Positions 63,301 through 64,000 of a stretch of 64,000 bases of DNA are shown here, one piece after another (the stretch's first letter is position 1; every line of letters starts with the position of its first letter). The stretch is from Monarcha castaneiventris obscurior (Eukaryota > Chordata > Aves > Passeriformes > Monarchidae), in contig JAMPIT010000174.1 in assembly GCA_026261815.1 (NCBI GenBank), forward strand, positions 10,106,001 through 10,170,000, given 5' to 3'. The notes below the pieces were generated by a model. It was not told where the DNA came from. It saw nothing but the letters and a program-made list of their open reading frames with translations, and did no database searches. Position numbers and translations under genes: made by a program.

Positions 63301-63930
63301 AATATTTTCTCTCTCATAATTAAGCCAAGTAAAAGTCACTTCCTCTTGCTGCTGCCAGAAGAATCTTTTTAAACAATCCATTCATTGAATTCACCTGAGG
63401 TAAAGAGGTATTTATAAAATATTTCTGCAAAAGCTTGCCAAACTATTTATTGTTTACTAGTAGACACTGTGATGGAGTAACACATTGGTTGACAGACATG
63501 TCAGTGTAAAAATAGATGATTTTTAGATACATTCAGAAAAAGAAGCTTCTGGGATGATGTTCATTGAAATTCCAGTAAAATAGGAAGAGCCCTAGCACTT
63601 TGTAAGGAAATGTTGTAATCTGATACCTGAAAAAAAATCCCTTTGAAAAAGATTCTGAAATTTCCTATTTTTATTACTTGAAAATACACTATCAAGATGT
63701 GTAAAATGAAAATACGCAGATATGAAAGAAGAAGTGACCAGCAACCAAATAAGTAAGTTACCCTTTTGTCTCCTTGACCTTTGACTCACTTGGATCGAAA
63801 TATGATAAAGATTGCAGTTGCTAAGTATATTACCACGAGATGCAGGTTGTGGCTTTTAGTCAGGCTGTAAAAATAACCCCCTCCCCCAGCAGCACTACAA
63901 CTTTACTTTTTCTTCTGACAAAAAGATAAA
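60374..63930. other. Intergenic, nothing recognised
   Basis: Non-coding sequence leading to the promoter-like block at the right edge. Short ORFs on both strands around 62135-62420 and 62600-62898 do not resemble known proteins. Confidence 0.65.
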
Positions 63931-63938
63931 GAGGGAAC

Positions 63939-64000
63939 TGACGTCTCCTGGAATATATAAACACTCCCTCGCAGTTCACAGCTTATGTGCTTGGTGGGAG
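63939..64000 (+). promoter_or_regulatory. Candidate TATA promoter, possibly for CD36
   Basis: A CRE-like TGACGTCT (63939-63946) is followed by a strong TATA box TATATAA (63954-63960). A transcript would be expected to start about 25-30 bases downstream, around 63983-63990, and run off the right edge. In mammals CD36 is the head-to-head neighbour of GNAT3, so a plus-strand promoter upstream of GNAT3 fits the CD36 position. No coding sequence is visible to prove it. Confidence 0.45.

Noticed and set aside
1..64000. CRISPR arrays, operons or a prokaryotic or viral defence system
   Set aside because: No direct-repeat/spacer pattern, no clustered same-strand long ORFs and no ribosome-binding-site-spaced genes; the sequence is vertebrate nuclear DNA.

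Overview
This is a 64 kb piece of AT-rich vertebrate nuclear DNA, almost certainly from a bird. The evidence is a set of CR1 LINE fragments of avian type, one avian endogenous-retrovirus-type LTR, long introns with canonical splice sites, and low coding density. No prokaryotic gene organisation, rRNA, convincing tRNA or CRISPR array is present.

The only protein-coding gene I can establish is on the minus strand at the left end. Three exons (14130-14247, 6588-6630 and 2511-2652) encode residues 1-101 of a G-protein alpha subunit of the transducin/gustducin group. The N-terminus, the phosphate-binding loop and exon 3 fit gustducin (GNAT3) best. Exon lengths of 118, 43 and 142 nt and their phases match the Gi/Gt alpha family. 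The remaining exons lie off the left edge.

From 14.25 kb to the right edge I see no confident coding exon. In mammals GNAT3 lies head to head with CD36, with tens of kilobases between them. The last 65 bases of the window read as a plus-strand TATA promoter (a CRE-like TGACGTCT followed by TATATAA), which is where a CD36-type first exon could start. This is an inference.

The intergenic and intronic DNA holds: a degenerate minus-strand CR1 of about 1.1 kb inside GNAT3 intron 1; plus-strand CR1 fragments near 12.9, 18.1, 23.2 and 60.3 kb; an LTR of about 0.8 kb at 48.6-49.4 kb; an unassigned dispersed repeat with two long copies (23.4 and 34.9 kb) and a short related piece (11.6 kb); several microsatellites, including a TTTTC tract of about 170 bp and a 43-base A run; and several perfect or near-perfect short hairpins. 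No new multi-gene system was found. The items most worth a second look are the CD36-type promoter candidate, the unassigned repeat family, the 13-bp-arm hairpin at 45.57 kb, and a CpG-clustered, splice-site-flanked segment at 37.6 kb.
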